Origin: an uncultured Acidimicrobiales bacterium
GTDB lineage: Bacteria; Actinomycetota; Acidimicrobiia; Acidimicrobiales; SZUA-35
DNA: 64,000 bases
Reading direction: 5' to 3'
Assembly (NCBI GenBank): GCA_938021675.1
Contig: CALIFY010000007.1
Span: forward strand, 1-64,000
The notes below the pieces were generated by a model, which was not told the origin of the DNA, did no database searches, and saw only the letters and a program-made list of their open reading frames with translations. A program made the position numbers and the translations under genes. This document shows positions 34,407 to 43,930 of the stretch, in pieces. Position 1 is the first letter of the stretch. Each line of letters opens with the position of its first letter.

Positions 34407-35276
34407 ATGACCGCCAACAAACCGTCAGATTCCATGGCGAACGATTGGACCAAAGCAGTTGTCGACGGAGCAACCGAAGACGCTGGAGATCAGAGCTCCT
34501 CGGTCGAAGATTTCGATGGCATCGTCGACGGGCCGGAAGACTCCGGTGCCGCCGATGCCGAAGTTGTTGACGCTGAGGTCGTCGAGGAGTCAGACTCGAC
34601 GAACGAGAACATGAACGACGAGACCAGTGACGATGAGACCATAGATGCCGAGGTAGTTGACGACGAGGTAGTTGACGACGAGGTCGCTGACGACGAGGTA
34701 GTTGACGCTGGCACTATCGCCGAGGGCTTAGCATATGAGGCCGCCGCGGAACAAGGCCAGGGTCAACCGGAGCCGCACCCCGGACACGGCGCTGATGTTG
34801 CCGGTGTTGACGCTGGAGTTGCCGAACCAGAGGTGCTGTCGGTTGAGGCTCTGGTCGTCGATCTTGAACGGGTAACCGTCGAGCGCGATCAGTATCTCGA
34901 CGCATCCCGGCGGCTTCAAGCTGAGTTCGAAAACTACAAGAAACAGATCGGCAAGCGCGAAGTCGAGAGTCGCGAACGGGCCAATGAACAACTGGTCGGT
35001 GAGTTGCTTCCAGTTCTCGACGCTTGTGATGGTGCGGTGACCAACGGTGCCGAGGAAGTCGTGCCGATGCGAACCGCCTTGTTGGATGCGCTGATCAAAC
35101 AGGGCCTGGATCGAGTCGAGCCGACCGATGCGGCGTTTGATCCGGTGTTACATGAAGCCGTTATGCATGAAGACGCCGACGACGTCGATGGCCCGGTTGT
35201 TGCCGAGGTCATGCGAGCGGGCTACCTCTGGAAGGGACGTGTTTTGCGCCCTGCCATGGTCCGCACGCGCGGGTAG
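34407..35276 (+). CDS. grpE: Nucleotide exchange factor GrpE with long acidic N-terminus
   Basis: 289 residues, about 90 longer than common GrpE. The extra N-terminus is acidic and repetitive (EVVDDEVVDDEVADDEVVDA). The GrpE core starts near residue 140: a coiled coil (DQYLDASRRLQAEFENYKKQ) and the beta-wing domain (GLDRVEPTDAAFDPVLHEAV). AGGAGGAT lies six bases before ATG 34407, one of the strongest ribosome sites in the window; the frame is open upstream but overlaps dnaK. It releases ADP from DnaK. Confidence 0.94.
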   Translation: MTANKPSDSMANDWTKAVVDGATEDAGDQSSSVEDFDGIVDGPEDSGAADAEVVDAEVVEESDSTNENMNDETSDDETIDAEVVDDEVVDDEVADDEVVDAGTIAEGLAYEAAAEQGQGQPEPHPGHGADVAGVDAGVAEPEVLSVEALVVDLERVTVERDQYLDASRRLQAEFENYKKQIGKREVESRERANEQLVGELLPVLDACDGAVTNGAEEVVPMRTALLDALIKQGLDRVEPTDAAFDPVLHEAVMHEDADDVDGPVVAEVMRAGYLWKGRVLRPAMVRTRG

Positions 35277-35294
35277 AGACGAGGAGTCTGGCCC

Positions 35295-36422
35295 TTGTCT
35301 CAGCATGACTGGTTGGAGAAGGACTTCTACAAGATCCTCGGCGTGTCCGATGATGTCGGCGAAAAGGAGCTGACGAAGGCATACCGAAAGTTGGCCCGCA
35401 AATACCACCCCGACGCCAACCCAAACGACTCCTCAGCCGAGGAGAAGTTCAAGGAAGTATCGGAGGCCTACGACGTTCTCGGTGATGCCGAGCGTCGACA
35501 GGAATACGACGAGCTTCGCAAGTATGGGGCCGGTCCGTTGGGGGGAGGATTCCGTCCTCCTAGCGCGTCTTCGGGTGGGCCTGGAGGCTTCGGTTTCGAC
35601 CCCGGGAACCTGTCGGACATGCTCGGCGACCTGTTCGGCGGGGGTGGGCGACGTGGTGCGCCCGGCACCGGGCCGAAACGGGGCGACGATCTTGAGGCCG
35701 AGCTCAACCTTGGGTTCGATGATGCGGTGAATGGAGTCACCACCTCGGTGCACCTCGTATCTGATGCGGCCTGCGATACCTGTCGTGGTTCGGGCTCGGC
35801 GCCGGGCACCACCCCCGAACTGTGCCCAGAGTGCGCCGGTCGGGGCGTTCTCGATGACGATCAGGGGTTCTTCTCGCTGAGTCAGCCGTGTCGGCGTTGT
35901 GCCGGCCGTGGGCGGGTCGTTACGACCCCGTGCCCGACCTGTAGAGGTAACGGCATCGAACGAAAGCCTCGTCAGGTCAAGGTCCGGATTCCCGCCGGGG
36001 TGAAGGACGGGCAGCGCATCAGGCTAAAGGGCCGTGGTGGTCCGGGTCGTAACGGTGGTTCACCAGGCGACCTGTTCGTCGTCGTTAGCGTGGGGAGCCA
36101 CGACGTGTTTGGAAGATCGGGAAGCAATCTGACGATCGACGTGCCGGTGACGTTCGCCGAGGCCACCCTCGGCGCCAAAGTTACCGTCCCGACTCTCGAC
36201 GGGTCGACGGTTACGCTCAGGATTCCGGTGGGGACCCCGTCCGGCAAGACGTTTCGGGTGAAAGGCAAGGGCGTTCCGAGATCTAATCGGAGCGGAGACC
36301 TTTTGGTCACGGTCATCGTCGATATCCCCGACACACTAACCGAGGAGCAACGGGCGGCGATTGAAGCTCTTGCTGCTGCCACGGAGACTTCGCCCCGAGC
36401 GCATCTTTTGAAGACGGGCTAG
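35295..36422 (+). CDS. dnaJ: Chaperone DnaJ (Hsp40)
   Basis: 375 residues. The J domain is at 9-75 with the HPD motif (ARKYHPDANPN). A Gly/Phe-rich linker follows, then four zinc-binding repeats (CDTCRGSG, CPECAGRG, CRRCAGRG, CPTCRGNG), then the C-terminal substrate domains. TTG 35295 is the likely start, with GAGGAG eight bases upstream. It stimulates the DnaK ATPase and delivers substrates. It follows grpE by 18 bases. Confidence 0.96.
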   Translation: MSQHDWLEKDFYKILGVSDDVGEKELTKAYRKLARKYHPDANPNDSSAEEKFKEVSEAYDVLGDAERRQEYDELRKYGAGPLGGGFRPPSASSGGPGGFGFDPGNLSDMLGDLFGGGGRRGAPGTGPKRGDDLEAELNLGFDDAVNGVTTSVHLVSDAACDTCRGSGSAPGTTPELCPECAGRGVLDDDQGFFSLSQPCRRCAGRGRVVTTPCPTCRGNGIERKPRQVKVRIPAGVKDGQRIRLKGRGGPGRNGGSPGDLFVVVSVGSHDVFGRSGSNLTIDVPVTFAEATLGAKVTVPTLDGSTVTLRIPVGTPSGKTFRVKGKGVPRSNRSGDLLVTVIVDIPDTLTEEQRAAIEALAAATETSPRAHLLKTG

Positions 36423-36442
36423 GAAGATTCGAGGGCACGCCC

Positions 36443-36835
36443 ATGGCTGATTCGGACAACGATCGGGCGCGAGCGGTGTACGTAATATCGGTTGCAGCTG
36501 AACTGGCCGGGGTTCACCCTCAAACGCTCCGAATCTACGAACGCAAGGGGCTTGTGCAGCCGGCACGGACCGATGGCGGGAGTCGGCGTTATAGCGATGA
36601 TGACATCTCGCACTTGCAACGAATCCAGGACCTTACCGACGGCGGCCTAAACCTTGCTGGTGTCAAACGGGTGCTTGAGTTGGAAGCCGAGGTGGTCGCG
36701 CTTCGGGCTCAATTGGAGATGCTCCGGGTCGACGCCAAGGCTGCGGTCGAGGATGTTCACCGCCAGTACCGGAACGAGATCGTTCCAATCAATCAGAGTC
36801 TGACCGTCTATCGACGGCCACGTCGGGGCCGCTGA
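36443..36835 (+). CDS. hspR: Heat-shock repressor HspR (MerR family)
   Basis: 130 residues. A MerR-type winged helix is at 13-80 (VYVISVAAELAGVHPQTLRI, YERKGLVQPARTDGGSRRYS), followed by a coiled coil (LELEAEVVALRAQLEMLRVD). HspR represses dnaK and clpB in actinobacteria by binding HAIR sites, with DnaK as corepressor. HAIR-like sites lie before dnaK and before clpB here. It ends the dnaK operon, 20 bases after dnaJ. Confidence 0.94.
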   Translation: MADSDNDRARAVYVISVAAELAGVHPQTLRIYERKGLVQPARTDGGSRRYSDDDISHLQRIQDLTDGGLNLAGVKRVLELEAEVVALRAQLEMLRVDAKAAVEDVHRQYRNEIVPINQSLTVYRRPRRGR

Positions 36836-37058
36836 GTACTCTCTGGCGTCGGCCCTCTTATTGAAGCGGGTGCCGCCCGGTTGGTGTCGGTGTCTCGGTT
36901 GGGTGTGGTGGTGTGTCTTTTAGATGGTTTGTGTTTCAAATGATTGTTTGGTGGTGTTTGGTTTTTTGGTGGGGAGTGGTCTCCATGTCGCTTGTGGGGT
37001 GATCGGGCTAGTCTCGTTTTTGCGGTGATCCGTGAGGGTCTGACGGGAGGTCTGATCG
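36836..37058. other. G+T-rich spacer after hspR
   Basis: No gene seen. The top strand is strikingly rich in G and T and poor in C, unlike hspR just upstream. The composition continues into the next gene. Confidence 0.6.
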
Positions 37059-38030
37059 TTGGTTGGGAAGTTGTTGCGGTTGTTTTTGATGTTTTTGGTG
37101 GTTGTAGTTGTTGTTTCTGCTTGTACCGGGGGGAGCGTTGAGGGGGAGGAGCCTGGCGTTGTTCCTGAGGTCAGTTCCTCGACGACTACCGAGGCCGGGG
37201 TGACGGGTACAGAGGTCGCTTCGGTGGCAGATGCGCCGGATACGAATGATCTAGTGGTTTTGTGGGGTGAGTTGTGGGCTGCGACTGGGTTGGAGGCTGA
37301 GGACCGCGAGGTGGCGGTGGTGGCGCTTGGTGATGCTATTGATCCTGGGGTGGTCTCGTCGGTTGTTGGGACGGTGGTGGTTCCTGGGGAGCATGAGGTG
37401 TTGACTGATCCGGCTGTTGTCGAGAATGCTGATGGTTCGGTCGATATCCGGGATTGTGTGCTTTTTACTCCTCCGATCGAGGGTTTCACGGCGCCTCATG
37501 TTGTTGAGGGTCATGCTGTGCCCGATGGTTCGGATGGTTGGATTATCGATCGTGCCGAACGGGTGGGTCGAGGGTGTGTTCCGGCCGCTATGGCCGACGA
37601 GGTCCTCGACGACTACGCCGCCTACATCCAGGCCCTCAGAGATTCCGGTGACCCGCCAGACCCTGATCACCCTGGTTTGTCTGAAACGATGACCGGTGAG
37701 TACCGAGAACAGATCGCGATCGGGAATCAGGATCTTCTCGACGAGGGCTTGGTCTATCGAGATCTCGATATCAATAATCCGGAGATAACTGATGTGCCTG
37801 GCTCGGAATCGATCGTGATCCTGGATTGTGTTGAGGTGGACCCTGACAGCGGATTTTACGAAGAGTCTGGTGAAAGGTGGGAGGAGTCAATCCTGACCGA
37901 ACCAGGGGAGAGAATCCTTTTTGAAATTCGAATGCGGAGGGAAGGCGGGAAATGGAAAACGGAGAGCTACACACAGGTGGACTCGGAATGCGATGTAGCA
38001 CCGACCCCTGCAGGGCTTCCCAGAATTTGA
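37059..38030 (+). CDS. Lipoprotein of unknown function between hspR and clpB
   Basis: 323 residues from TTG 37059, with GGGAGG eight bases upstream. The lipoprotein signal LLRLFLMFLVVVVVVSACTG has lipobox VSAC; a Ser/Thr/Glu linker and a soluble domain follow. Its first half uses many T-ending codons and the second half (from about 37560) uses the C-rich codons of the neighbourhood, suggesting a recombinant gene. I do not recognise a family. The next gene starts at its stop codon. Confidence 0.75.
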   Translation: MVGKLLRLFLMFLVVVVVVSACTGGSVEGEEPGVVPEVSSSTTTEAGVTGTEVASVADAPDTNDLVVLWGELWAATGLEAEDREVAVVALGDAIDPGVVSSVVGTVVVPGEHEVLTDPAVVENADGSVDIRDCVLFTPPIEGFTAPHVVEGHAVPDGSDGWIIDRAERVGRGCVPAAMADEVLDDYAAYIQALRDSGDPPDPDHPGLSETMTGEYREQIAIGNQDLLDEGLVYRDLDINNPEITDVPGSESIVILDCVEVDPDSGFYEESGERWEESILTEPGERILFEIRMRREGGKWKTESYTQVDSECDVAPTPAGLPRI

Positions 38031-38953
38031 GCCGTGGGCGGGCCAGGCTGTTCCTGATCGTTCTCGCCTTCTCGGCGGGATCGGTCCTGTTTCTTGCCGA
38101 ACCAAGCCTGTCGATGACCTGTAACGCTGGGTCGGATGGGTCTGCCAGGAATAGTGGTGGGGTTGTTACGGGGACGTCGGGTCGTACTCAGCGGTGTTTG
38201 GGTGGGGAGGGGGGTTCGCCGTCGACGTCTGTTGAGCAGTTGTGGGCGGCGCATTGTCATATGTATGGGTCTTTTGGGCCGGGTGCGGGTGTTGAGATGG
38301 TGAGGGGTGAGTCAGTGGCGGCGGGTGAGGAGGTGTTTGTCGGTGATTCGGGTCAGGCGGTGTCGGTGAGGGTTGAGTCGCAGGCTTTTCGGTGGACGAT
38401 TATGTGTACGACTGCGCAGGGTGCAACGTTGACGTATGTTACGGCGTTGCCGGTGGGTGTTGCTCCGGTGGATCCGGTTGTGCTTCGTGATCAAGCGGTC
38501 GCTAGTTTGACGATTCCTGATCCGGTGTTGGGTGGGAATCCTCCGTTGGATGATCCGGATCGGCATAGTGTTGTTCGGATTCCTACTTGGTTGTGGATCG
38601 CTCATCCGTGGGAGTCGTTGTTTGCTTCGGCGGCTGATGGGGGTGTTGCTGTGTCGGTTACTGCGACGCCAACTCATGTGACGTGGGATCCGGGGGATGG
38701 GAGCGGTTCATTTGATTGCTCGAACGCGGGGGTTGTTTGGCGGCCCGGTGCCAAAGTGACGTCTGAGACGTGTCTTTATGAGTACGTGCGATCGTCGGCG
38801 GGTGAGGGTGGGGATGCGTTTCGACTTACTGCGACCGTTTCGTGGAGTTTGACGTGGTCCATTAATGGTGTCGATCAGGGGCAGTTCGATGTGTATCAGC
38901 CATCGGAGAGTGTCGATCATCAAGTAGGCGAGATTCAGGCCATCGAGAGCTGA
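38027..38953 (+). CDS. Secreted protein of unknown function, coupled to the lipoprotein gene
   Basis: 308 residues if started at TTG 38027, which overlaps the previous stop (TTGA) and places a signal peptide at once (RGRARLFLIVLAFSAGSVLF, then LAEPSLS). In-frame ATGs at 37952 and 37988 would overlap the lipoprotein gene more deeply. The mature part has VRIPTWLWIAHPWESLFASA and SVTATPTHVTWDPGDGSGSF, a pattern of uncharacterised actinobacterial exported proteins, and several Cys residues. From about 38150 the codons are T-ending and G-rich, unlike clpB. Function unknown. Confidence 0.7.
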   Translation: MSRGRARLFLIVLAFSAGSVLFLAEPSLSMTCNAGSDGSARNSGGVVTGTSGRTQRCLGGEGGSPSTSVEQLWAAHCHMYGSFGPGAGVEMVRGESVAAGEEVFVGDSGQAVSVRVESQAFRWTIMCTTAQGATLTYVTALPVGVAPVDPVVLRDQAVASLTIPDPVLGGNPPLDDPDRHSVVRIPTWLWIAHPWESLFASAADGGVAVSVTATPTHVTWDPGDGSGSFDCSNAGVVWRPGAKVTSETCLYEYVRSSAGEGGDAFRLTATVSWSLTWSINGVDQGQFDVYQPSESVDHQVGEIQAIES

Positions 38954-39018
38954 CCCCAACAACAAACCTGACCGAGCTGCGTACTCCACTCGACCATGTT
39001 CGCTGCCGACTAAGGAAA

Positions 39019-39060
39019 CTTGATACTGTCATTGTCAACCTTGTGATGACGTAGTAGACT
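39019..39060 (+). promoter_or_regulatory. clpB promoter with HAIR-like HspR operator
   Basis: TTGTCA (39032-39037), 17-base spacer, TAGACT (39055-39060) form a good promoter. CTTGA-N11-TCAAC (39019-39039) has the outer half-site bases and the spacing of HAIR and overlaps the -35. The -10 ends six bases before ATG 39067, so the clpB message should be leaderless. Confidence 0.72.
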
Positions 39061-39066
39061 TTGTCT

Positions 39067-41613
39067 ATGGCTATCGACCCGAACAAGTGGACGGTGAAGA
39101 CGCAGGAGGCCGTGGCCAAAGCCCTTGAACAGGCCGGCGCCGCTTCTCATCCAGAGGTAACCCCGGACCACGTCCTTCTGGCTCTACTCAGTCAACCCGA
39201 GGGCGTTGTCCTCCCCTTGCTGACCAAAGTTGAGCGTCAGCCGAGCACTCTCCGATCTGAGACCGAGAAGGTCTTGGCCGGACTATCAAAGGCCTACGGA
39301 ACTGAACCGCGCCTAAGTCGTCAAACCAATCGTGTCCTTAACGATGCCGACTCGGTGAGAGCGGAGCTTGGCGACGACTATGTCTCGACCGAGCATCTTC
39401 TGTTGGGCCTGGCAAACCCGGATCCTGGTGGAGCGACCGCGGCCAGAATCGACCTCACCCGCGACGAACTGCTAAGTGCGTTGCAGGAAGTGCGCGGCTC
39501 GCATCGGGTCACCAGTCAAAGTCCAGAAGAGCAATTTCAAGCTCTGGATAAGTACGGGCGGGATCTCACCGAAGACGCCCGTCTCGGCAAGCTCGACCCC
39601 GTCATCGGGCGCGACGATGAGATTCGTCGAGTCGTGCAAGTCCTGAGTCGCCGAACGAAGAACAACCCGGTCCTTATCGGTGAGCCTGGTGTCGGAAAGA
39701 CGGCCATCGTTGAAGGGCTTGCGCAGCGGGTAATCGAAGGAGACGTGCCGGAGAGCCTTCGTGACCGTCGGGTCATCTCACTCGACATTTCAGCGATGCT
39801 GGCCGGGGCCAAATTCAGGGGCGAGTTCGAAGAGCGGCTCAAGGCAGTACTCAAGGAGATCACAGACGCCGATGGCGAGGTAATAACGTTCATCGACGAG
39901 ATGCACACGGTCGTCGGTGCCGGCGCTGGCGGAGATTCGGCTATGGACGCATCCAACATGCTCAAACCGATGTTGGCTCGCGGGGAACTCCGGATGGTCG
40001 GAGCCACCACGTTGGACGAATACCGGAAATACATCGAGAAGGATGCGGCACTGGAACGTCGTTTTCAGCAGGTGTTCGTAGGGGAACCGAGCGTCGAGGA
40101 CTCTGTTGCCATCCTTCGGGGATTGAAAGAACGCTACGAGGTTCACCACGGCGTCCGCATCCAGGACTCTGCCATCGTGGCTGCCGCCACCCTGTCCGAT
40201 CGCTATGTCACCGGACGGTTCCTCCCGGACAAAGCAATCGATCTTATGGACGAGGCGGCCTCAAAACTTCGAATCGAGATCGACTCGCTACCAACCGAGA
40301 TCGACATCGTCGAGCGGAGGATCCGGCAGCTCGAAATGGAACAAGTGGCGCTTGGCAAGGATCCAGAAGATACCTCTGCCGCCCCAAAGAAAACCTCAGA
40401 CCCCGCATCGGTTGAACGCCTCGAAGAACTCGACGCCGAACTGGCAGACCTCAACGAACAGCGGAATGGCATGCGGGCCCACTGGCAGAACGAAAAGGAT
40501 GCGATCGACAGGATCCGCGTCCTCAAGGAAGAGGAAGACAACCATCGCCGTCAACTCGAACGGGAAGGGGATCTGGAAAAGGCGGCCGAGATCCGCTACG
40601 GCTTGCTACCCGAAACAGAGAAACAGATCGATGAGGCTTCCGCGGCGTTGGCTGATCTCCAGTCCGAGAAAACCATGCTCAAAGAAGAGGTCGATGAAGA
40701 AGACATCGCCGAAGTGGTCTCGCGGTGGACCGGTGTCCCCGTCAACCGCCTTATGGAAGGCGAGGCCCGCAAGTTGCTTCGACTCGAAGACGAGCTACAT
40801 CACCGAGTGATCGGGCAAGACGAGGCCGTCGCGTCGGTAGCGGCGTCTATCCGTCGAAGCCGGGCAGGACTTTCCGACGCCAACCGGCCGATTGGTACCT
40901 TCCTATTTCTCGGTCCGACCGGGGTAGGTAAGACCGAGTTGGCCCGCACACTGGCCGACTTCCTGTTCGACGACGAACGAGCCATGATTCGTATCGACAT
41001 GTCTGAATACATGGAGAAGCATACGGTCAGCCGGCTCATCGGGGCACCCCCTGGCTACGTCGGCTACGACCAAGGTGGACAGCTGACCGAGGCTGTCCGG
41101 CGGCGACCGTACGCTGTTGTCCTGTTGGACGAAGTGGAAAAGGCTCACCCCGACGTCTTCAACGTATTGCTCCAGCTGATGGACGACGGCCGGCTCACCG
41201 ATGGACAAGGCCGCACAGTGGATTTCACCAACGTCGTGCTCATCATGACTTCGAACCTGCCGGGAGACCCGAAGGACTTCTTCCGTCCAGAGTTCATCAA
41301 CCGGGTCGATGACACGGTGAGGTTCTCGGAGCTGAGCGAGGCGGACCTGGTGTCCATCGTCGACATCCAATTGGCGGCTCTCGCCGATCGACTCACCGAC
41401 CGACGGATCGCGCTCGACGTTCACGACGGGGCCAAGGAGCTGTTGGCCAAGATCGGCTACGACCCAGCCTTTGGGGCCCGACCACTCAAACGGGTGATTC
41501 AGAAGGAAGTCGCCGACCAGCTGGCCATCCTCATTCTCGATGGCGAGGTCGAGGACGGGTCGAAGGTGGCGGTAGGTGTCGAGGGCGACGCGTTCACCTT
41601 CGCCGTGTCGTGA
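39067..41613 (+). CDS. clpB: Disaggregase ClpB (Hsp100)
   Basis: 848 residues. An N-terminal double-repeat domain is followed by AAA+ domain 1 ([19 protein letters not shown]), a coiled-coil M domain (about 405-525), and AAA+ domain 2 ([20 protein letters not shown]). The segment between VVLIMTSNL and [12 protein letters not shown] is about 15-20 residues shorter than in E. coli ClpB. It rescues aggregated proteins with DnaK/DnaJ. A start at TTG 39061 is possible, but ATG 39067 fits the promoter. Confidence 0.96.
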   Translation: MAIDPNKWTVKTQEAVAKALEQAGAASHPEVTPDHVLLALLSQPEGVVLPLLTKVERQPSTLRSETEKVLAGLSKAYGTEPRLSRQTNRVLNDADSVRAELGDDYVSTEHLLLGLANPDPGGATAARIDLTRDELLSALQEVRGSHRVTSQSPEEQFQALDKYGRDLTEDARLGKLDPVIGRDDEIRRVVQVLSRRTKNNPVLIGEPGVGKTAIVEGLAQRVIEGDVPESLRDRRVISLDISAMLAGAKFRGEFEERLKAVLKEITDADGEVITFIDEMHTVVGAGAGGDSAMDASNMLKPMLARGELRMVGATTLDEYRKYIEKDAALERRFQQVFVGEPSVEDSVAILRGLKERYEVHHGVRIQDSAIVAAATLSDRYVTGRFLPDKAIDLMDEAASKLRIEIDSLPTEIDIVERRIRQLEMEQVALGKDPEDTSAAPKKTSDPASVERLEELDAELADLNEQRNGMRAHWQNEKDAIDRIRVLKEEEDNHRRQLEREGDLEKAAEIRYGLLPETEKQIDEASAALADLQSEKTMLKEEVDEEDIAEVVSRWTGVPVNRLMEGEARKLLRLEDELHHRVIGQDEAVASVAASIRRSRAGLSDANRPIGTFLFLGPTGVGKTELARTLADFLFDDERAMIRIDMSEYMEKHTVSRLIGAPPGYVGYDQGGQLTEAVRRRPYAVVLLDEVEKAHPDVFNVLLQLMDDGRLTDGQGRTVDFTNVVLIMTSNLPGDPKDFFRPEFINRVDDTVRFSELSEADLVSIVDIQLAALADRLTDRRIALDVHDGAKELLAKIGYDPAFGARPLKRVIQKEVADQLAILILDGEVEDGSKVAVGVEGDAFTFAVS

Positions 41614-41713
41614 ACCCGTCAAGCCCGATAGCGTCGAAGCCGGGAAACACTCGCCGCCGGTGCAGTCCAGATCTTGACCTCCTCTTTTGGCCCCAAGCGG
41701 TAGGATTACGACA

Positions 41714-42991
41714 ATGCCAACAACGATCGTGGTCGGAACCCAGTGGGGCGACGAAGGGAAGGGAAAGTTCACCGACCTTCTCGCCAAAGAGATGTCGATG
41801 GTGGTCCGCTACCAAGGCGGCCACAACGCGGGCCACACCCTGGTCGTCGATGGTGAGGTCTTCGCCCTTCAATTAGTGCCCTCCGGGGTGCTGTACGACC
41901 ACATCGTCCCGGTCATCGGAAACGGCGTAGTCGTCGATCCCTTCGTGTTGTTGGCTGAGATGGACATGCTCTCCCGTCGAGGGATCGACACCGGCCGCCT
42001 TCGGCTGTCGGGGAATGCCCACCTGATTCTGAACTATCACCAGCAGCTCGATGCCTTGCACGAGAGGCATCTCGGTAAGTCCAAACTGGGGACGACAAAG
42101 CGAGGCATAGGCCCGGCCTACGCCGACAAATCGCTGCGGATCGGGGTTCGGGTTCAGGACCTACTCGATGAGATGATCTTCCGAGAGAAACTTCGGGCCG
42201 CACTCAGCCACACCAACAAAGTGCTGACCAAGGTCTACAACCGGCTCCCGGTCGACCCAGACATGCTGGCCGACAAGGTGCTGTCGGAGTGCCTCGAACC
42301 GCTCAAGCCTCACATCGTCGATACGACCGACTTGATTCACGATGCGCTAGAAGCCGATCAGCACGTGTTGCTCGAAGGGGCGCAAGCCACGTTTCTCGAT
42401 CTCGACCACGGCACATACCCGTTCGTGACGTCGAGTAACCCGACCGCCGGCGGCGCTTGCACCGGAGCCGGGATAGGTCCCCGCCACGTCGATCGCGTAC
42501 TCGGAGTGGCCAAGTCCTATGTGACTCGGGTGGGCGCAGGCCCATTCCCGACCGAGTTGACCGACTCCGACGGCGACAAGATCGTCGACATCGGACGGGA
42601 ATATGGCACCAACACCGGTCGTCGCCGTCGCCCTGGCTGGTTCGACACGGTCATGTTGCGTCACGCCGTTCGGGTCAACAGCCTCACTGAACTGGCCATC
42701 ACAAAGCTCGATGTGCTCGATTCCTTCGAGCGGCTCAGGCTTTGCGTGGCCTACGACATCGAGGGCGAGCGGACCGAGAAACTGCCGTATCATCAGTCGG
42801 AACTCCATCGGGCAGTGCCGATCTATGAAGACCTTCCCGGTTGGCAGACCGACCTAACGGAAGTTACCGAACAAGGGCAGCTGCCCGAAGAGGCTCACGG
42901 CTACCTTCGAGCCATCGAGGCTCAGGTCGGCGTACCGGTCAAGCTGGTATCTACCGGTCCCGGCCGGAGTCAATACGTCCACTACTCCTGA
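41714..42991 (+). CDS. purA: Adenylosuccinate synthetase
   Basis: 425 residues. The GTP-binding loop [20 protein letters not shown] opens the protein. [46 protein letters not shown] and the C-terminal [16 protein letters not shown] are all present. The enzyme joins IMP and aspartate using GTP, the first step to AMP; the second, purB, lies 0.9 kb downstream. TAGGAT stands seven bases before ATG 41714, the leaderless pattern. Confidence 0.97.
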   Translation: MPTTIVVGTQWGDEGKGKFTDLLAKEMSMVVRYQGGHNAGHTLVVDGEVFALQLVPSGVLYDHIVPVIGNGVVVDPFVLLAEMDMLSRRGIDTGRLRLSGNAHLILNYHQQLDALHERHLGKSKLGTTKRGIGPAYADKSLRIGVRVQDLLDEMIFREKLRAALSHTNKVLTKVYNRLPVDPDMLADKVLSECLEPLKPHIVDTTDLIHDALEADQHVLLEGAQATFLDLDHGTYPFVTSSNPTAGGACTGAGIGPRHVDRVLGVAKSYVTRVGAGPFPTELTDSDGDKIVDIGREYGTNTGRRRRPGWFDTVMLRHAVRVNSLTELAITKLDVLDSFERLRLCVAYDIEGERTEKLPYHQSELHRAVPIYEDLPGWQTDLTEVTEQGQLPEEAHGYLRAIEAQVGVPVKLVSTGPGRSQYVHYS

Positions 42992-43030
42992 GCGAGGGTT
43001 TGGACCCTACGATCGTGCCGATGTGATGGC

Positions 43031-43786
43031 CTACGCATCGGCCGGACGGAGAACGGGCGGTACCCACTCACCTCTATCGTCCACGATCTCGGCCGGAAGT
43101 TCCTCATAGGGGTCGGAGTCGTGGTCGTCACTCTGCCTGTTCGTGGCCGAGGTCTGTTGGATCGGTTCGGTCATCAATTCTCCTATGGATTTCGGGCCGG
43201 TTGACACATCGAGTCGCAACTCGGTCGAGGATGGAGTGTCGGTCGCTGCGATGTAGGGCCGCGGATTTCGAAACTGGATCGGTTCTGAGTCGGCGGGCGA
43301 CCCCTGACCGGGTTGCTCGAGAACGATCTCGTCGCCGTTCCCGTGTTTAGAACCGGCCTTCTGTTCGTATTCGGCGAGCCGGTCGATAGCGGACACAACG
43401 GCGTGGGCCGAGGCATCGTCGCTGGCACTCGGGGGGTCCTTGGGGGCGGGGCATGAGCTGGCAGCGTGTACGGACGGGACCGAGTCTGCGTCGGGTCCAG
43501 CCGTCTCGATCATCTCGACCTCGTCGGCGGCATCGAAGTACTCGAAGATCGGCGGCCGGGCCGGAGCGGCCCGCAACTCCTCGCGGCGGCTGTTCGCCGT
43601 CTTTCGTGCCCCTCGACGCTTTGGTTTCTGGTGGCGGACACCAGCGGCGATCAATGCACACTCACGACACAGCGGGTACTTCCGCCGTTTCATCATGACG
43701 AGGCAACTCTCACAGAACTCACCGAAGCACGTGCCACACACGTCGACTGAATTTTCGAATGGATCAATTTCACAACGACGACTCAT
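43031..43786 (-). CDS. Zinc-ribbon-like protein of unknown function
   Basis: 251 residues. The N-terminus has CEIDPFENSVDVCGTCFGEF, then CESCLVMMKRRKYPLCREC: paired Cys motifs resembling a B-box/zinc-ribbon. The remainder is acidic, low in predicted structure, and ends in EELPAEIVDDRGEWVPPVL. GAGGGA precedes ATG 43786. It sits between purA and purB on the opposite strand. No known role. Confidence 0.72.
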   Translation of the reverse strand: MSRRCEIDPFENSVDVCGTCFGEFCESCLVMMKRRKYPLCRECALIAAGVRHQKPKRRGARKTANSRREELRAAPARPPIFEYFDAADEVEMIETAGPDADSVPSVHAASSCPAPKDPPSASDDASAHAVVSAIDRLAEYEQKAGSKHGNGDEIVLEQPGQGSPADSEPIQFRNPRPYIAATDTPSSTELRLDVSTGPKSIGELMTEPIQQTSATNRQSDDHDSDPYEELPAEIVDDRGEWVPPVLRPADA

Positions 43787-43930
43787 GATTTGGTCCCTCA
43801 GAGCTTACGTACGGTTCTCGGCTCGCTAGCCGATTCCTAACCTGCCGAGCAGTAGTCTGGATATCGACCCCGCCTCGAAACTGCTTTACCGGGTGGGTAC
43901 ATCGACACACGGAAGCGAATCGAGGCCACA

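Noticed and set aside
41674-41706. TTGACC as -35 of the purA promoter
   Set aside because: The spacing to TAGGAT is 21 bases, too long for a normal sigma-A promoter; only the -10 was used as evidence.
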